Notes under the pieces: model-generated
Databases searched by the model: none
The model's input: the letters and a program-made list of their open reading frames with translations, nothing else
What the model was told of the DNA's origin: nothing
Made by a program: the position numbers and the translations under genes
Assembly: GCF_030504625.1 (NCBI RefSeq)
Contig: NZ_JAUKWH010000009.1
Location: forward strand, 1 to 64,000
Direction: 5' to 3'
Source of the DNA: Neisseria sp. MVDL19-042950
Lineage (GTDB): Bacteria; Pseudomonadota; Gammaproteobacteria; Burkholderiales; Neisseriaceae
DNA: 64,000 bases
In this document: piece after piece, positions 29,728-41,456 of the stretch
How positions within the stretch are numbered: position 1 is the first letter of the stretch
How the letters are laid out: each line of letters begins with the position of its first letter

Positions 29728-30023
29728 ACAATACTCCTGTGTGAGTTAAATTACGGGGCTTTTCTATTACCATTCGCCCCCTGATGAAATGCTGAAACAA
29801 TGATGTATTGTCATACTAAGGCATAAAATTGCCGAAAAAGTTACCGACAACTGTCTATATTTACTGCCTTTATCCATTAAGATTTGCGTTAAATCAAATT
29901 TAACAGGCCGAAAAAACCTGATTTATCCGAAGCCTTCAAACGGCCTCCTATCGCCATCCGCCAAACCGGTAACACACAAAGGCGAAAATCAAGATATCCG
30001 GCCCTCCGCACGCTTTACACTTG

Positions 30024-30446
30024 CTAGAATTTACCGTGTTTTTCAGCCAGCTTACGCAAAGCCTCGGCCAATTCGGGATGATGCGCCAACCGCTCGGCGG
30101 ATCTCTGAAACCCTGCTACCGCCGCACTGCCCAACTGCAAACTATTAATGCGCGTTTTTGCCGGCTGTTTCGGCACCACCTTAATACGCACATCAGTAAT
30201 ACAATTTTCAAGATTTTGAATTTTCGGCAGTAAGCTCGGCACAATCATACGCAAACGCGAAGAAGCCATATTGTTCGCCGCCAAAATAATCAAACAACCG
30301 TCTTCGATACAGGCCACCTGAAAGTGCGCCCGCAGGTTGGCAGGTATAATCTGTTTGACCCGAGCGTCCAGCCTACGCCATTGTTGCGATTGTTGCAACA
30401 GATTTAGCAAACGGCTGTCTTTCTTGCCCAAATGCACCAAATCCAT
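30024..30446 (-). CDS. dciA: DciA-type replicative helicase loader (DUF721)
   Basis: A 140-residue DUF721 protein. The KH-like domain covers about residues 15-100 with LDARVKQIIPANLRAHFQVACIEDGCLIILAAN and the following RLRMIVPSLLP. DciA proteins load DnaB onto DNA in bacteria that lack DnaC. It is divergent from secA with 160 bases between; the dciA-secA neighbourhood is common in proteobacteria. The name rests on family and context, not on experiment. Confidence 0.8.
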   Translation of the reverse strand: MDLVHLGKKDSRLLNLLQQSQQWRRLDARVKQIIPANLRAHFQVACIEDGCLIILAANNMASSRLRMIVPSLLPKIQNLENCITDVRIKVVPKQPAKTRINSLQLGSAAVAGFQRSAERLAHHPELAEALRKLAEKHGKF

Positions 30447-30606
30447 TTTCAGACGGCCTCCTGTATGATTTTAGTTGGCAAATAATATTGAAATCTGGCA
30501 AAGCTGCCGCTATTTCAGACGGCACTGTAACTTTACTAAACGGCTTGTGTTAAAATTCGGGCTTAAATTTGCCCACTATTTCTATATCAAGGCGCAGGAA
30601 AAATTC

Positions 30607-33363
30607 ATGCTTACCAACTTAGCCAAAAAAGTCTTCGGCAGCCGGAATGACCGACTGCTCAAACAATACCGTAAAACCGTTGCTAAAATCAATGCGCGCG
30701 AAACCGAAATGCAGGCTTTAAGCGACAAAGCCCTCCAAGCGAAAACCGCCGAATTCAAAGAACGCCTCGCCAAAGGCGAAACCTTGGACGACATCCTCGA
30801 AGAAGCCTTTGCCGTCTGCCGCGAGGCCAGCCGCCGCGTATTAGGAATGCGCCATTTCGACGTACAGCTTATCGGCGGTATGGTACTGCATAACGGCAAA
30901 ATCGCCGAGATGCGCACGGGCGAAGGTAAAACGCTCGTGGCCACCCTCGCCGTTTACCTGAATGCCCTCAACGGCAAAGGCGTGCATGTCGTTACCGTCA
31001 ACGATTACCTTGCCGCCCGCGACGCAGGCATCATGGAACCGCTGTATAACTTCTTGGGCTTGACCGTCGGTGTCATCATCAGCGACATGCAGCCTTTCTT
31101 CCGCCAAACCGCCTACAATGCCGACATTACCTACGGCACCAACAACGAATTCGGTTTCGACTACTTGCGCGACAACATGGTTACCGACCAATACGACAAA
31201 GTGCAGCGTGATTTGGCCTTTGCCGTGGTCGATGAAGTCGACTCGATTCTGATTGACGAAGCGCGTACCCCGTTGATTATTTCAGGCCAAGCCGACGACA
31301 ACGTGCAACTTTACCAAACCATGGACAAAGTGCCTTCGCGCCTCAGCCGCCAAGAAACCGAAGAAGACGAAGGCGATTATTGGGTCGATGAAAAAGGCCA
31401 CACCGTTATCCTGAGCGAAGCGGGCCACGAGCACGCCGAAGATATTCTTACCGAAATGGGCCTGCTTCAGGAAGGCGATTCGCTCTACTCCGCCGCCAAC
31501 ATCATGTTGATGCACCATTTGATGGCAGCCCTGCGCGCACATACCCTGTTCCATAAAGACCAGCATTATGTGATTCAAGACGGCGAAGTCGTGATTGTGG
31601 ACGAATTCACAGGCCGTCTGATGTCCGGCCGCCGTTGGTCCGAAGGTCTCCATCAGGCCATAGAAGCCAAAGAAGGGGTGGAAATCAAACGCGAAAACCA
31701 AACGCTAGCTTCAATCACTTTCCAAAACTATTTCCGCCTGTATGAAAAACTCGCCGGCATGACTGGTACGGCAGATACCGAAGCCTTCGAGTTCCAAAGT
31801 ATTTACGGCTTGGAAACGGTCATCATCCCTACCAACCGCCCGATGCAGCGCAAAGATTTCAACGACCAGATTTTCCGTACTGCCGAAGAAAAATACGAAG
31901 CCGTTATCAACGATATCCAAGCCTGCTTCGATAAAGGCCAACCCGTGCTGGTCGGCACCACCAGCATTGAAAACTCCGAACTGGTTTCCGAGCTGCTTAC
32001 CAAAGCCGGTTTGCCGCACAACGTACTGAATGCCAAAGAGCATGAACGCGAAGCCTTAATCGTGGCCCAAGCGGGCAAACCCGGCATGATTACCGTAGCC
32101 ACCAACATGGCGGGCCGCGGTACCGATATCGTGCTGGGCGGTAACGTCAAACATCAGAGCGATGCCATCCGTGCCGATGAAAACCTGAGCGACGAAGAAA
32201 AGCAAATCCGCATCGCCAAACTGGAAAACGGTTGGGAAGCCGATCACAAAAAAGTATTGGCCGCAGGCGGTCTGCATATTATCGGTACCGAACGCCACGA
32301 AAGCCGACGCATCGACAACCAGTTGCGCGGCCGTGCCGGCCGTCAAGGCGACCCCGGTTCCAGCCGTTTCTACCTCTCGTTTGAAGACCCGCTGCTACGC
32401 CTCTTCGCGCTCGACCGTGCTGCAGCCATTCTCAACCGCCTTGCTCCCGAACGCGGCGTAGCCATCGAACACAGCATGCTTACCCGCCAAATCGAAGGTG
32501 CGCAGCGCAAAGTGGAAGGTCGTAACTTCGACATGCGGAAACAAGTATTGGAATATGACGATGTTGCCAATGACCAACGTAAAGTCATCTATTACTACCG
32601 CAATACCATTTTAACCAATCAAAATGTGAGCGAACTGGCAAAAGAAATCCGCGAAGAAGTTATCAGCAACTTAGTCGACATGCACATGCCACCCGACAGC
32701 ATGGAAGAGCAATGGGATATCCCTGCGCTGGAAGCCCAGCTTACAGGTGATTTCCGTTTGCAGGCCGATATCCAAGGCTGGTTAAAAGCCAACAATACTT
32801 TGGATAATCAAGACATCAAAAAGCGCTTGCTTGCCCAAGTGGAAAAAGAATACGCTGAGAAAACCGAAATCGTCGGCCAGCAAGTGATGCGTGATTTTGA
32901 ACGCAACGTGATGCTTCAGGTTATCGACAACAACTGGCGCGAACACCTTGCCGCCATGGATCATCTGCGTCAGGGTATCCATCTGCGCAGTTATGCTCAG
33001 AAAAACCCCAAACAGGAATACAAACGCGAAGCCTTTATCATGTTTGAACACCTGTGGAGCGGCATCAAACAAAATGTTGCTTCTCTGCTTGTAGCCGTAC
33101 AGATTGAGCACGGCGATGACATTGTTGCCGAAAACGAACCCCAAGAGCCTACCAACGTGCAAGCCGTCCATTCCGGTGCGCCGGCAATGGAAGACGTATT
33201 GGGCGAATCGCGCGACAATTTGGCTACCGAGGCCTTCGACCCTACCGGCAATGATTTCAGCCCGGAAGTATTGGTAGAGCAAGGCCGCGTTGTGCACCGC
33301 AACGATTTGTGCCCATGCGGTAGCGGTTTGAAATACAAACATTGCCACGGCAAATTAAGCTAA
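30607..33363 (+). CDS. secA: Preprotein translocase ATPase SecA
   Basis: A 918-residue motor that drives preproteins through SecYEG. It begins [19 protein letters not shown]; the frame extends 44 codons upstream but without conservation. Walker A is [13 protein letters not shown] (about residue 104), Walker B is [21 protein letters not shown], and [16 protein letters not shown] and [13 protein letters not shown] are helicase motifs. The C-terminus ends in the zinc tail [15 protein letters not shown], which binds SecB and lipids. Full length. Confidence 0.98.
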   Translation: MLTNLAKKVFGSRNDRLLKQYRKTVAKINARETEMQALSDKALQAKTAEFKERLAKGETLDDILEEAFAVCREASRRVLGMRHFDVQLIGGMVLHNGKIAEMRTGEGKTLVATLAVYLNALNGKGVHVVTVNDYLAARDAGIMEPLYNFLGLTVGVIISDMQPFFRQTAYNADITYGTNNEFGFDYLRDNMVTDQYDKVQRDLAFAVVDEVDSILIDEARTPLIISGQADDNVQLYQTMDKVPSRLSRQETEEDEGDYWVDEKGHTVILSEAGHEHAEDILTEMGLLQEGDSLYSAANIMLMHHLMAALRAHTLFHKDQHYVIQDGEVVIVDEFTGRLMSGRRWSEGLHQAIEAKEGVEIKRENQTLASITFQNYFRLYEKLAGMTGTADTEAFEFQSIYGLETVIIPTNRPMQRKDFNDQIFRTAEEKYEAVINDIQACFDKGQPVLVGTTSIENSELVSELLTKAGLPHNVLNAKEHEREALIVAQAGKPGMITVATNMAGRGTDIVLGGNVKHQSDAIRADENLSDEEKQIRIAKLENGWEADHKKVLAAGGLHIIGTERHESRRIDNQLRGRAGRQGDPGSSRFYLSFEDPLLRLFALDRAAAILNRLAPERGVAIEHSMLTRQIEGAQRKVEGRNFDMRKQVLEYDDVANDQRKVIYYYRNTILTNQNVSELAKEIREEVISNLVDMHMPPDSMEEQWDIPALEAQLTGDFRLQADIQGWLKANNTLDNQDIKKRLLAQVEKEYAEKTEIVGQQVMRDFERNVMLQVIDNNWREHLAAMDHLRQGIHLRSYAQKNPKQEYKREAFIMFEHLWSGIKQNVASLLVAVQIEHGDDIVAENEPQEPTNVQAVHSGAPAMEDVLGESRDNLATEAFDPTGNDFSPEVLVEQGRVVHRNDLCPCGSGLKYKHCHGKLS

Positions 33364-33385
33364 TTTCAGACGGCCTCCAAGCCGT

Positions 33386-33417
33386 AAAAAGCCCTGCTCA
33401 TCAAGCAGGGCTTTTTT
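33386..33417 (+). terminator. Rho-independent terminator of secA
   Basis: Stem AAAAGCCCTGCT / AGCAGGGCTTTT with a five-base loop and T run, 22 bases after the secA stop. Confidence 0.85.
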
Positions 33418-33423
33418 ATGCGA

Positions 33424-33792
33424 TTAATAGCAGTTTGTGGGATAACCGGCCGCATCATGATTGCAGTACCGTCCTTCATTTCCATTCCAGCGGTAACCGC
33501 TACCGACACCGTTTTGCCTTGCAATTCTGTGTTCGACTATGATCCTTTGCGGCGTTGCGGCTATGCGTTCTTGCGACTCATTGAATTCACGTGCATAACG
33601 TATATGTTGTTGCTCACGTTCCAGTTCGTACAGCCTCCCCAAATGATCGCATGACGGCGTACCGTAACGATCACGCAATATACTGCTTTTTTCATGTTTA
33701 CAGGATCGTTCTACCCGTTCCACTTCAAACGGATCAACTGCAAATGATGATGTCGAAGCAAACAGCAAAATCATTAATACAAATTTTTTCAT
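33424..33792 (-). CDS. Small exported protein, unrecognised
   Basis: A 122-residue protein with a cleavable signal peptide (MKKFVLMILLFASTSSFA). The mature part has Cys at about residues 34, 48, 113 and 122, which could form two disulfides, and is rich in Arg and Glu. It ends NHDAAGYPTNCY. The ATG at 33792 has GGAAGAA upstream; the frame runs 22 codons further into a Correia-like element and those are not coding. I do not recognise the family. It is convergent with secA. Confidence 0.7.
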   Translation of the reverse strand: MKKFVLMILLFASTSSFAVDPFEVERVERSCKHEKSSILRDRYGTPSCDHLGRLYELEREQQHIRYAREFNESQERIAATPQRIIVEHRIARQNGVGSGYRWNGNEGRYCNHDAAGYPTNCY

Positions 33793-33822
33793 TTGTTCTT
33801 CCCTCCGAAAATGTGAATAACT

Positions 33823-33964
33823 ATAGCAAACAAACTTATTTTTGATACAAGGCCGCAAACCTCAGGCAGCACAAATAGTACGGAACCAATTCTGCTGCCA
33901 CTTCAGCGGCTTATAAAATCGTTCCCTTCAAGCTAAGACGCAGAATGGTAAGTTTATTTGCCAC
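33823..33964. repeat. Correia-like miniature element (degenerate copy)
   Basis: About 142 bases with inner sequence AGTACGGAACCAATTCTGC and ATCGTTCCCTTCAAGCTAAG that match the body of neisserial Correia elements. The left end is TATAGCAAACAAAC; the right end GTTTATTTGCCACA is its diverged complement. It lies just upstream of the small exported protein gene and could affect its promoter. Compare the better copy at 44031. Confidence 0.65.
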
Positions 33965-34077
33965 ATTAGAAAAATGACAAGAAATTTTATTATAAACAAC
34001 TAAACCCTCTTGACCATATCCCGATAAAATAAAAAAATGATCCGTATTTAAGTTCTATATAGATCTATAAAATATCC

Positions 34078-35172
34078 TCAGACGGCCTTTTTAACCAACA
34101 ACACGCCGCTTTCGATATGGTGCGTAAAAGGAAATTGATCAAACAACGCCATGCGGCGGATTTCATGCGTTTGGCAGAGCGTATCGAGGTTATCGCGCAA
34201 GGTTTCGGGATTACACGAAATATAAATCACCCGGTCGAACCGGCTTACCAATTTCAGCGTTTCTTCATCCACACCGGCACGCGGCGGGTCGACGAAAATT
34301 GTGGAAAACGCATAATTGGCCAACACGATGCCTTGTTCCTGAAGACGGCGGAACTCTCGGCCTCCGATATAGGCTTCGGTAAACTCTTCCGCCGACAACC
34401 GTGCGATTTTTATATTGTCAGCCTGATTTGCCTCCATATTCCATAACGCAGCATTAACCGATGTTTTGGAAACTTCGGTTGCCAACACCCGTCGGAAATA
34501 TTGCGCCAAAGGCAAAGTAAAGTTACCGTTGCCGCAATAAAGCTCCAACATATCGCCGCTTGAGCCTTGCGCCGCAGTGCATGCCCACTCCAGCATTTTT
34601 TCGCATACTTTTGCATTCGGCTGGGTAAAGCTGCCTTCGATTTGGCGGTAAACAAAATCACGCCCGCCCACATGCAGCTTCTCGGTAACAAAATCTCGGC
34701 AAAGTACGATTTTCTGCCCTTTGCTGCGGCCGATAATGCGGATATTCAATTCCTTTTGCAGATTTTCCGCCGCTGCTTTCCACTCATCATCCAATTTTTT
34801 ATGGTAAATCATGGTAACCAGCATTTCGCCGCTCAAAGTAGCCAGAAATTCCACCTGATACCAACGGTTTTTCAACACCGGCCGGTTGTTCACTGCTTCG
34901 ATCAGTTTCGGCATTAATTCGTTGATGGAAGTATAAGCAGGCGGGAAGCGGTCGCAACGCACCAAAGAGGCTCCGCTTGCTTTTTGCCCCCGCTCGAACA
35001 TGGCGTAAAAAATCTCTTCGCCTTCATGCCACACGCGAAACTCGGCACGCATGCGGTAATATTGTTCCAGCGACTCGAACACCTCTAACTCCGGCGTATC
35101 GAGATGCCCAAACAAAGTATTGATATAATTTATTTTTTCGTTTAACTGTTGGCGGTAAGCAGGGCTTTTCAT
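34078..35172 (-). CDS. trmA: tRNA (uracil-54-C5)-methyltransferase TrmA
   Basis: A 364-residue SAM-dependent enzyme that makes ribothymidine at position 54 of tRNA (and methylates tmRNA in E. coli). The SAM site is [17 protein letters not shown] (about residue 212), the catalytic region is [14 protein letters not shown] and YISCNPETL carries the nucleophilic Cys, with the base Glu near the C-terminus (HHIESGVLL). TRAM domain absent, as is normal for TrmA. I start at [10 protein letters not shown] (35172); a longer frame is not conserved. Confidence 0.96.
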   Translation of the reverse strand: MKSPAYRQQLNEKINYINTLFGHLDTPELEVFESLEQYYRMRAEFRVWHEGEEIFYAMFERGQKASGASLVRCDRFPPAYTSINELMPKLIEAVNNRPVLKNRWYQVEFLATLSGEMLVTMIYHKKLDDEWKAAAENLQKELNIRIIGRSKGQKIVLCRDFVTEKLHVGGRDFVYRQIEGSFTQPNAKVCEKMLEWACTAAQGSSGDMLELYCGNGNFTLPLAQYFRRVLATEVSKTSVNAALWNMEANQADNIKIARLSAEEFTEAYIGGREFRRLQEQGIVLANYAFSTIFVDPPRAGVDEETLKLVSRFDRVIYISCNPETLRDNLDTLCQTHEIRRMALFDQFPFTHHIESGVLLVKKAV

Positions 35173-35222
35173 GGCATTGTCCGTGTTGCTCCAAATCGGG
35201 CAGATTATAGCGGATAAAGAAA

Positions 35223-35254
35223 AGGCCGTCTGAAAACAAACTTTCAGACGGCCT
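35223..35254. terminator. DUS hairpin after maeB
   Basis: Inverted DUS pair between the maeB stop and the trmA start; terminates maeB. Confidence 0.65.
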
Positions 35255-35272
35255 CTTAACATAACACCGGCT

Positions 35273-37552
35273 TTATTGGCGTTGCGCATCCACCGCGGCC
35301 AGAGCCACCATGTTAACGATACGGCGCACGGTTGAAATCGGCGTGATGATATGAACGGGCTTATTCAAACCTACCAAAATCGGGCCGATGGTAATGGCAT
35401 TCGGCGATGAAACGCGTAACAGGTTGTAACTGATGTTGGCGGCTTCAACGTTGGGCATAACCAGCAGATTGGCCGAACCTTTGAGCGAGGTTTCAGGGAA
35501 AATCTGTTTACGCATACCTTCATCCATCGCCACGTCGCCCTGCATTTCGCCGTCGATTTCCAAATCGAGCTTCTGAGCCTGAATGATTCTGAGGGCTTCC
35601 TGCATTTTTCTGCTTTCCGGCTTATCGATAGTGCCGTAATTGGAGTTGGAAAGCAGCGCCACTTTTGGGGTGATGCCGAAACGCTGCATTTCTTTGGCGC
35701 ACATCAACGTGCCTTGTGCCAACTGTTCGGCCGTCGGATTGGCGTTAACGTAGGTATCGGCGATGAAGAAGTTATTATTGTTAATAATCAAGGCATTCAT
35801 AGCGAAAGCGTAATGATCGGCATTGTTGTAGCCGATTACTTCTTCCATGATTTTGAAGTGGTCGCGGTAACGGCCTACCGTGCCGCACACCAATGCGTCG
35901 GCATGTCCCAAACGCACCATCAGCGCGCCTATCAGCGTGGTATTGGCCAGCATGCGGCGGCGCGCCATTTCTTCGGTAACGCCTTGGCGCTTGAGTAAAT
36001 CGTAATACTCTTTCCACAACTCTTCGTAGTGCGGGTTGTTTTCATTGTCGATAAGCTCGAAATCCTTGCCCGCCTGAATGGTTAAACCCAAATGCTGCAA
36101 ACGGCTTTCAATTACCGCCGTGCGGCCCACTAAAACGGGGAAAGCCAGTTTTTGCGAGGCAATCTGTTGCGCCGCATGCAGCACGCGCTCGTCTTCACCC
36201 TCGGCCAACACCACGCGTTTCACGTCTTTTTTCGCCTGTGTGAACACCGGTTTCATAAACAAGCTGGATTTGTAAACAAATTGGTTCAGCTTCTCTACGT
36301 AAGCATCCATGTCTTCAATCGGGCGGGAAGCGACACCGGAATCCATCGCCGCTTGGGCAACCGCCGGAGCAATCGTGGCGATCAGGCGCGGGTCGAAAGG
36401 TTTGGGAATCAGGTATTCGGGGCCGAAGCTCAACTCCGCATCGCCGTATGCGCCGGCCACAACATCATTGGATTCGGCCATTGCCAAATCGGCAATCGCG
36501 CGCACGCAGGCGAGTTTCATTTCTTCGTTGATGGTGGTTGCGCCCACATCCAGCGCACCGCGGAAAATAAACGGGAAGCACAATACGTTGTTGACTTGGT
36601 TGGGGAAGTCGGAACGGCCGGTGCCGATAATCACGTCGGGACGGGCGGCTTTGGCTTCGGGCGGCCAGATTTCCGGCGTGGGGTTGGCCAATGCCAGCAC
36701 GATGGGGTCGGCATTCATGGTTTTGAGCATGTCGGGGCTCAAAACGTTGGGGCCGGACAAACCGAGGAAAATGTCTTTACCGCTCACCGCATCGGCCAAT
36801 ACGCGCTGGCCGTTGTCGGGAATAGCATAATGTTTCTTCGATTCGTCCATGCGGTCTTTGTCTTCGCGCGTTTGGTAAATCACGCCTTTTGAATCGCAAA
36901 CGGTGATGTTTTCGCGCTTCATACCCAAAGCAACCAACAGGTTCAAACAGGCGATTGCAGCCGCACCGGCACCGGAACAAACCAAAGTGGCATCGGCGAT
37001 GTTTTTGTTAATCAGGCGCAAACCGTTTAAGACGGCCGCGGCGGTAATAATCGCCGTACCGTGTTGGTCGTCGTGGAATACGGGGATATTGCAACGCTCG
37101 CGCAGCTTTTGCTCGATGTAGAAACATTCGGGCGCTTTGATGTCTTCGAGGTTGATGCCGCCGAAAGTCGGCTCCAGCGAAGCGATAATGTCGACCAGTT
37201 TGTCGGGGTCGGTTTCGTTAACTTCGATATCGAATACGTCGATACCGGCGAATTTTTTGAACAATACACCCTTGCCTTCCATTACCGGCTTGCCTGCCAG
37301 CGCACCGATATTGCCCAAGCCCAACACGGCCGTGCCGTTGGAAATCACGGCAACCAGATTGCCGCGGGCGGTGTATTTGTAAGAGGCCAGCGGATCATTG
37401 TGGATTTCCATGCAAGGGGCGGCTACGCCCGGGGAATAAGCGAGGGAAAGATCATATTGGGTGGCCAGCGGTTTGGTAGGGGCAACTTGGATTTTGCCGG
37501 GATTGGGATATTCGTGGAAGTGTAAGGCGGCTTCTTTAATTAAATCATCCAT
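35273..37552 (-). CDS. maeB: NADP-dependent malic enzyme (MaeB type)
   Basis: A 759-residue two-domain enzyme that decarboxylates malate to pyruvate with NADP. The malic-enzyme half (to about residue 425) has [35 protein letters not shown] (nucleotide fold) and ALANPTPEI. The C-terminal half is a phosphotransacetylase-like domain ([16 protein letters not shown] to [15 protein letters not shown]), which in the family acts as an acetyl-CoA-responsive regulator rather than an enzyme. Start at [16 protein letters not shown]; a DUS pair lies just upstream. Confidence 0.95.
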   Translation of the reverse strand: MDDLIKEAALHFHEYPNPGKIQVAPTKPLATQYDLSLAYSPGVAAPCMEIHNDPLASYKYTARGNLVAVISNGTAVLGLGNIGALAGKPVMEGKGVLFKKFAGIDVFDIEVNETDPDKLVDIIASLEPTFGGINLEDIKAPECFYIEQKLRERCNIPVFHDDQHGTAIITAAAVLNGLRLINKNIADATLVCSGAGAAAIACLNLLVALGMKRENITVCDSKGVIYQTREDKDRMDESKKHYAIPDNGQRVLADAVSGKDIFLGLSGPNVLSPDMLKTMNADPIVLALANPTPEIWPPEAKAARPDVIIGTGRSDFPNQVNNVLCFPFIFRGALDVGATTINEEMKLACVRAIADLAMAESNDVVAGAYGDAELSFGPEYLIPKPFDPRLIATIAPAVAQAAMDSGVASRPIEDMDAYVEKLNQFVYKSSLFMKPVFTQAKKDVKRVVLAEGEDERVLHAAQQIASQKLAFPVLVGRTAVIESRLQHLGLTIQAGKDFELIDNENNPHYEELWKEYYDLLKRQGVTEEMARRRMLANTTLIGALMVRLGHADALVCGTVGRYRDHFKIMEEVIGYNNADHYAFAMNALIINNNNFFIADTYVNANPTAEQLAQGTLMCAKEMQRFGITPKVALLSNSNYGTIDKPESRKMQEALRIIQAQKLDLEIDGEMQGDVAMDEGMRKQIFPETSLKGSANLLVMPNVEAANISYNLLRVSSPNAITIGPILVGLNKPVHIITPISTVRRIVNMVALAAVDAQRQ

Positions 37553-37578
37553 GTTGGTTCGTCCTGACGGTTTGTTCA

Positions 37579-37605
37579 GGCCGTCTGAAAAGTTTTCAGA
37601 CGGCA
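37579..37605. repeat. Inverted DUS pair upstream of maeB
   Basis: AGGCCGTCTGAA with a right arm ending in GGCAT, 27 bases before the maeB ATG. Confidence 0.5.
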
Positions 37606-37760
37606 TTGCGGGAAAATTGTAATGTTATCATGTGTAGTAAACGGCGCATACCGTTATAACGGAAAGCGGGAAGTGCCGGCAGGATTTTTCCGAATCAATA
37701 TGTTAAGTGAAAATACCGGCCTTTGCCGAAACGACAATTCAGGCTCCGACCGATATGACG

Positions 37761-37794
37761 GAGGCCGTCTGAAAAGATGTTTTCAGACGGCCTC
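37761..37794. terminator. DUS hairpin after the flavin oxidoreductase gene
   Basis: GAGGCCGTCTGAAAA and complement with a short loop, 15 bases past the stop. Confidence 0.65.
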
Positions 37795-37809
37795 TTTCAA
37801 TTGCGGCAA

Positions 37810-39675
37810 TTAAGCCTTCAAGGCTTCCCTTACTGCACGGTATGCCTGATCGATGGCATCATGCATATAGGGCAGCCATGCCACATCACTGTTGGCCATA
37901 AAGATGTTGCCCAAAGGCTTCTGCATTCTCTCGGTGATTCTTTCCGCGCGGTTCTCGGAATCCCACAGGCCCACCCGCTCGTAGCTGTAACCGTGCGCCC
38001 AGCGGTTGATGGTTACGCCCGCAAGAACTTCGTCCAGATTTTCACCCGCCACGGCATATATGTTGCGCAGTTGTTCCAGCATTTCCTGCTTCAGTGATTC
38101 GTAACTTTGCCGGAGCAGCTTGCGGCGACCGTTACGGTACATCTCGCGGGCATCTTTGCCCTGCATATCGGTGGCAACGCGCACCATATGCACGATAATC
38201 GGCTCGTCGGGGGTTTGCGGGCAGCGGTAATCACCCATATTCACGGGGTCGTCGAGCTGAATCAGGCAATACGGCGCATCCGGCGCGTAAACCGCATATA
38301 CGCCGAGTTTTTGGAAAGCGCGGGCATTTTTTACCAACACTTTGCCGTAAAGAATCGGCACTTTCACATTACTCAGCATGGCTTCGTTTTGTGTTTGCTG
38401 CAATTGCGGCATGATGCGTGCGGCCAGCGCGCTGTGGCCGGCAAAAATACACTGCTTGGCCTGAACCTGTTTCAAATCGGTGTCGCCTTGGTGCAGGTAG
38501 GCCACGGCCACGCCTTCGGCATTGTTTTCGACCATCAATGCCGTCGAATTGAGACGGATGCGGACATTGTTTTCCGGCAAATCGAGTTTGCTGTAATCGA
38601 ACTTGGCTAATACGATGTCTTCCATGCTGTTGCCCGGGGCGATAGCCGGAATCATTTTACGCACGAGCAAACGTGCCACCGAGGCATTGCCGTCGGGGAA
38701 GTGATAGATATACGGCTCTTCTTCGCCCTCTTCTTCGGGAAGGCGGAGGTTTTGCACGCCCGGATAACCTTCGCTGAGAGCCTCGCTCACCGAAACGGCG
38801 TTAATCGCATGGCCCCAGTATTCTGAACTGATATTGAGCAGGTATCTCAAGGCGGTTTCGGGCAGCTTAACAGTGTTTTTCAGGAAGTCATAATAGCTGG
38901 TATTTTCGGCATATTCTTCGCGCTGGCTTTTGCTTTTGCCTTTCAGATAGTCGTCAGGATCGGTATACAGCTTGATCAAAGCCTGTTTGTCGGCTTCGGG
39001 CAGCGGAAAATTTTGGATGATTTCGGCAGCACTTTCTTCGCCCGTTTCCGGTTCGCCGCGCACTACCGCATCTTTTCCGAATGCGGCTTTGTTGAAAAAC
39101 ACGCCTTTTTCCAGATTCCATTTTTTTTCGTACAAATCTTGCTGAAAATATTGTTCGAACTTGGTGTAATCCACACCCAAATCTTTCATCAGCGCGTTAA
39201 CGTCGTCTGAAAAATTGGCTTTGGGCGAATCGAATGATTCGCTGCCGGCGTAGGAAACCAGTGTTTTGCCGTCGATGGTAAATTCATTGCGTTGGGCATG
39301 GCCGCCGAAATCTTCATGGTTGTCCAAAATCAGAATTTTGGCTTGCGGGCGCTGTTTCCGATAGAGATAAGCCGCCGACAGGCCGCTGATGCCGGCACCG
39401 ATTACCACCAAATCATATTGCTCGCCGGCTTTGCCCGGCAGTGTGAATTTGTTGCCGGCCAACGCGACGCTGTGCGCCGCATTTTGAACACCTTCCGTAT
39501 CGCCGCGCAAACCGAGCAAAGCGGGCGGATAGTAAATGCTTTTCAGAGTGGCGTTTTTTACTTGGTCTGCCGGAGAAACGGTGCGGTAGATTTTATCGCA
39601 GCCGCCCAGCACAAACGAACCGGCCAAAGCAGCCGTTCCGCCTAAAAAAGTGCGGCGGGAAAATTTACGTTTCAT
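37810..39675 (-). CDS. Tat-exported FAD-dependent oxidoreductase (SpdH-like)
   Basis: A 621-residue flavoprotein. The N-terminus KRKFSRRTFLGGTAALAGSFVLGGC has a twin-arginine motif (SRRTFLGG) and a possible lipobox (LGGC), so it is likely exported folded and perhaps lipid-anchored. The FAD-binding GAGISGLSAAYLYRKQRP is at about residues 92-110, and the C-terminus has a second FAD contact region (NIFMANSDVAW). Size, Tat signal and layout resemble Pseudomonas spermidine dehydrogenase SpdH, but the substrate is not proven here; other amine oxidases are possible. Start taken at 39675 ahead of the signal; single gene. Confidence 0.75.
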   Translation of the reverse strand: MKRKFSRRTFLGGTAALAGSFVLGGCDKIYRTVSPADQVKNATLKSIYYPPALLGLRGDTEGVQNAAHSVALAGNKFTLPGKAGEQYDLVVIGAGISGLSAAYLYRKQRPQAKILILDNHEDFGGHAQRNEFTIDGKTLVSYAGSESFDSPKANFSDDVNALMKDLGVDYTKFEQYFQQDLYEKKWNLEKGVFFNKAAFGKDAVVRGEPETGEESAAEIIQNFPLPEADKQALIKLYTDPDDYLKGKSKSQREEYAENTSYYDFLKNTVKLPETALRYLLNISSEYWGHAINAVSVSEALSEGYPGVQNLRLPEEEGEEEPYIYHFPDGNASVARLLVRKMIPAIAPGNSMEDIVLAKFDYSKLDLPENNVRIRLNSTALMVENNAEGVAVAYLHQGDTDLKQVQAKQCIFAGHSALAARIMPQLQQTQNEAMLSNVKVPILYGKVLVKNARAFQKLGVYAVYAPDAPYCLIQLDDPVNMGDYRCPQTPDEPIIVHMVRVATDMQGKDAREMYRNGRRKLLRQSYESLKQEMLEQLRNIYAVAGENLDEVLAGVTINRWAHGYSYERVGLWDSENRAERITERMQKPLGNIFMANSDVAWLPYMHDAIDQAYRAVREALKA

Positions 39676-39913
39676 TTGAAATACTTTCGGGTTCAATTTT
39701 TGCAAATGCGCAATTCTAACAAGTTCCCGCCTTTTACACAAAATTGAATTTCTTTACCCATATCATATTATTTTGAAATCATATTGCAGGCCGTCTGAAA
39801 AAATTTCTTACAAATATTATTAAAAAATAATATGTTATAAAAATAATCGGCATTTTACCTATATTAACAAACACATAAGACCAATCAATTCTATGATATT
39901 TTTTCAAGTAACC

Positions 39914-39949
39914 AAAAGGCCGTCTGAAAAATTTTTCAGACGGCCTTTT
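39914..39949. terminator. DUS hairpin after cls
   Basis: AAAAGGCCGTCTGAAAAA and complement; perfect stem with T run on both strands. Confidence 0.75.
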
Positions 39950-39968
39950 GGCAATTTTGCATCACCCG

Positions 39969-41456
39969 TTACAAAAGCGGACTCATCAATCTGACGGTAT
40001 TTTCCACCAGCCCCCACCATCTCGACCGCTGTTGCCAGCCTTTAACCGTGATGTAGCGGCTGTCGGCCAGATATTGCCGTTGCAAATCATTCACTTGGCG
40101 GGTAATACCTTTATCGTAAATTGCCAAACTGATTTCCAGATTTAAAAAGAAGCTGCGCATATCCATATTCACGGTACCGAAGAGCGTATAACCGTCGTCT
40201 ATCACCATGGTTTTGGCATGCAGCAGCCCGCCGTCGAACAAAGCGATTTTCACGCCTGCTTTAAGCAGCATGGGGTAGTAAGCCCGCGAAGCATAACGCA
40301 CCATCAGCGAATCGACTTTGGCCGGCAAAATCAGGGTTACTTCCACACCGCGTTTGGCGGCGGTGGTCAATGCCGTCAACAAAGGTTCGTCGGGCACGAA
40401 ATACGGCGTGGTAATCACGATTTTCCGCGTAGCCGAATAAACCGCGCTGAGTATGGTTTCGTAAATCACCCGGTTGACTTGGTCGGGCGCGGAAGGAATC
40501 ACTTGCGCCACAATATTCCCCGCCCGCATTTTTTCAGGCAGCATGGCGGGAATCAGCTCGTTGAGTCCGCTCAAATATTGCTGCACTTCGGTTAGATTTT
40601 GATCGTCTTCCACGGCCACATCGGCATAGAACACCGCTGTCATCTCCAACACCAGCGGCCCGGAACAGCGCATCATCACGTCCACCCATTCGCCTACGCC
40701 CGAACCTTGCTTGAAAAAGCGCGGGTCTACCAAGTTGTAGCTGCCGGTATAGCCGATTTTTTTGTCGATAATCAGCATTTTGCGGTGGTTTCGCAAATCG
40801 CTGCGGGTAAACAGGGTTTTCAGTGGCCCCACCGGTAAGGCCGCATGCACTTCCACGCCGAAGCTGCGCAATTTTTTTACCCAGCCGCCGTTGAAAAAAT
40901 TACGGCTGCCGACGGCATCGGCAAGAATAACGCAGTCCACTCCGCGTTGTGCCGCCCGAATCACCGCATCCAACAAGGTTTCGATTCGGCCTTGCGGTTC
41001 GATAATGTAAAACGCCAGCAGGCATGACTGCTGCGCCGATTCAATGTCCGCAAGCATGGCATCGACGATTCCGTCGGTGGTGGAAAGCAGCGTCATGGCA
41101 TTGCTTTTGGTCGGCCCCATACCAGTGGTATCGGCGGCAACTTTGGCAATCCCCCGATAGCGCGGGCGCATTTCGTCGGTGATATCCAAATCGATATCCG
41201 ACATATAAAGCTCGATAAACTCGCTGTAAAAACGGTTCATTTCCGCGGCACGCTTGGCCCGCGCCGTTCCGAGCCGCGGCTCTCCCACCATCAAATAAGC
41301 AGCCACGCCGAATAGCGGGAACACAAACAGAATAATCAACCATGCAAATGCCGCACCCGTATTGCGCTGTTTGTAAAGCACCCGCCCCGCGCAAACCAAT
41401 GCGGCAGCGGTGTGCAGGTAAATAAGAATCTGACCCCACGGAATTTCAATATTCAT
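39969..41456 (-). CDS. cls: Cardiolipin synthase, phospholipase D family
   Basis: A 495-residue inner-membrane enzyme that makes cardiolipin from phosphatidylglycerol. Two N-terminal membrane segments (about residues 8-25 and 35-55) precede the catalytic part. The two HKD motifs are HRKMLIIDKK (residue ~240) and HAKTMVIDDG (residue ~420), each with the downstream GSYN / GTVNMD strand. The ATG at 41456 is preceded two codons upstream by another in-frame ATG. Several DUS lie in the leader. Confidence 0.93.
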   Translation of the reverse strand: MNIEIPWGQILIYLHTAAALVCAGRVLYKQRNTGAAFAWLIILFVFPLFGVAAYLMVGEPRLGTARAKRAAEMNRFYSEFIELYMSDIDLDITDEMRPRYRGIAKVAADTTGMGPTKSNAMTLLSTTDGIVDAMLADIESAQQSCLLAFYIIEPQGRIETLLDAVIRAAQRGVDCVILADAVGSRNFFNGGWVKKLRSFGVEVHAALPVGPLKTLFTRSDLRNHRKMLIIDKKIGYTGSYNLVDPRFFKQGSGVGEWVDVMMRCSGPLVLEMTAVFYADVAVEDDQNLTEVQQYLSGLNELIPAMLPEKMRAGNIVAQVIPSAPDQVNRVIYETILSAVYSATRKIVITTPYFVPDEPLLTALTTAAKRGVEVTLILPAKVDSLMVRYASRAYYPMLLKAGVKIALFDGGLLHAKTMVIDDGYTLFGTVNMDMRSFFLNLEISLAIYDKGITRQVNDLQRQYLADSRYITVKGWQQRSRWWGLVENTVRLMSPLL

